Part shown: piece after piece, positions 13,825-14,079 of the stretch
Layout: the number at the start of each line of letters is the position of its first letter
Position numbering within the stretch: the stretch's first letter is position 1
Origin: an uncultured Oscillospiraceae bacterium
GTDB lineage: Bacteria; Bacillota; Clostridia; Oscillospirales; Oscillospiraceae
Length of the DNA stretch: 14,079 nucleotides
NCBI GenBank assembly: GCA_900762005.1
Contig: CAAFEV010000266.1
Coordinates: 1 to 14,079 of the forward strand
Direction: 5' to 3'
The notes under the pieces: model-generated
Database searches by the model: none
Seen by the model: only the letters and a program-made list of their open reading frames with translations
Told to the model about the DNA's origin: nothing
Program-made: the position numbers and the translations under genes

Positions 13825-14079
13825 ATGAGACGCTTCTGGTGGTTCGTCTGGGTAAAGGTCGCAATTTTGGCAGCCGTTCTGCTCGTCGCCTTTTTCACCG
13901 TGCGCGGTATCGTAAAAAAAGCCGTCTCTCCGTATCTGGTTGACGAGCCGGTGCGCATCGCCGCAGCAAAGGAAGAGAATTCGGACAAGGATGCGAAGGA
14001 AACGGAAAAGAATATTCTCGACAAGGCGATGGATTGGATTGACAACAAATTCGATGTCCATATCAATTATGAAAAGCTC
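13825..14079 (+). CDS. Hypothetical protein with N-terminal membrane anchor, partial (3' end outside window)
   Basis: I do not recognise this gene. An open frame of 85 codons runs from the ATG at 13825 to the window edge without a stop. The product starts MRRFWWFVWVKV and has one hydrophobic segment at about residues 5-27, preceded by two arginines. After it come a basic RGIVKK stretch, then a hydrophilic charged part (about 45-70, rich in Lys, Glu and Asp) and WIDNKFDVHINYEKL at the visible end. This fits a single-pass protein or uncleaved signal anchor with an extracytoplasmic C-terminal part; I see no lipobox cysteine. The near-perfect ribosome site and codon use like the neighbours support it as real. 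It may share the udp transcript. Function cannot be told from this fragment. Confidence 0.8.
   Translation, partial: MRRFWWFVWVKVAILAAVLLVAFFTVRGIVKKAVSPYLVDEPVRIAAAKEENSDKDAKETEKNILDKAMDWIDNKFDVHINYEKL

Noticed and set aside
12963..14066. A 367-codon minus-strand open frame opposite udp and the right-edge gene
   Set aside because: The plus strand carries a full uridine phosphorylase and a gene with a near-perfect ribosome site; the minus-strand product resembles no family I know.
1..14079. CRISPR, insertion sequences, prophage or defence genes
   Set aside because: No spaced direct repeats, transposase-like genes or terminal inverted repeats were seen; all complete proteins belong to core families.

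Overview
This window is a core, housekeeping stretch of a bacterial chromosome. It most likely comes from a Gram-positive Clostridia (Firmicutes) relative of the Ruminococcaceae/Oscillospiraceae type; that rank is inference. Supporting evidence is a full-length PolC-type DNA polymerase III alpha subunit (typical of low-GC Gram-positives), the Firmicutes gene order frr-uppS-cdsA-dxr-rseP-ispG-polC, strong Shine-Dalgarno sites, and moderately high GC judged by eye. Isoprenoids come from the MEP pathway (dxr, ispG), and a direct glutaminyl-tRNA synthetase is present. I see no insertion sequence, prophage, CRISPR array or toxin/defence module.

Left arm (1-1958, minus strand): glnS is read leftwards from its own promoter, with a short leader and no room for a T-box. 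A tRNA-Pro(GGG) gene follows on the same strand, with its own promoter, an encoded CCA end and a clear intrinsic terminator that probably ends both transcripts.

Centre (2039-12860, plus strand): a strong promoter divergent from glnS drives pyrH, frr, uppS, cdsA, dxr, rseP, ispG and polC. These genes are tightly packed or coupled, except for three structured non-coding stretches: the pyrH leader, the frr-uppS gap and the uppS-cdsA gap. Functionally the cluster joins UMP phosphorylation (pyrH), ribosome recycling (frr), the undecaprenyl lipid carrier for the cell wall (uppS), CDP-diacylglycerol for phospholipids (cdsA), two MEP steps that supply isoprenyl units to UppS (dxr, ispG), a site-2 intramembrane protease (rseP) and the replicative polymerase (polC). 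I found no second strong promoter inside it, so it may be one long transcript.

Right arm (12861-14079): a possible weak terminator overlaps the promoter of a uridine phosphorylase gene (udp). The window ends inside an unrecognised gene for a protein with an N-terminal membrane anchor; only its first 85 codons are visible.

The proteins are ordinary members of well-known families with their key residues intact. The parts that known gene families do not explain are the RNA-structure candidates between genes, above all a 57-nt three-tier hairpin ending just before the uppS ribosome binding site. These are hand-folded and unproven.
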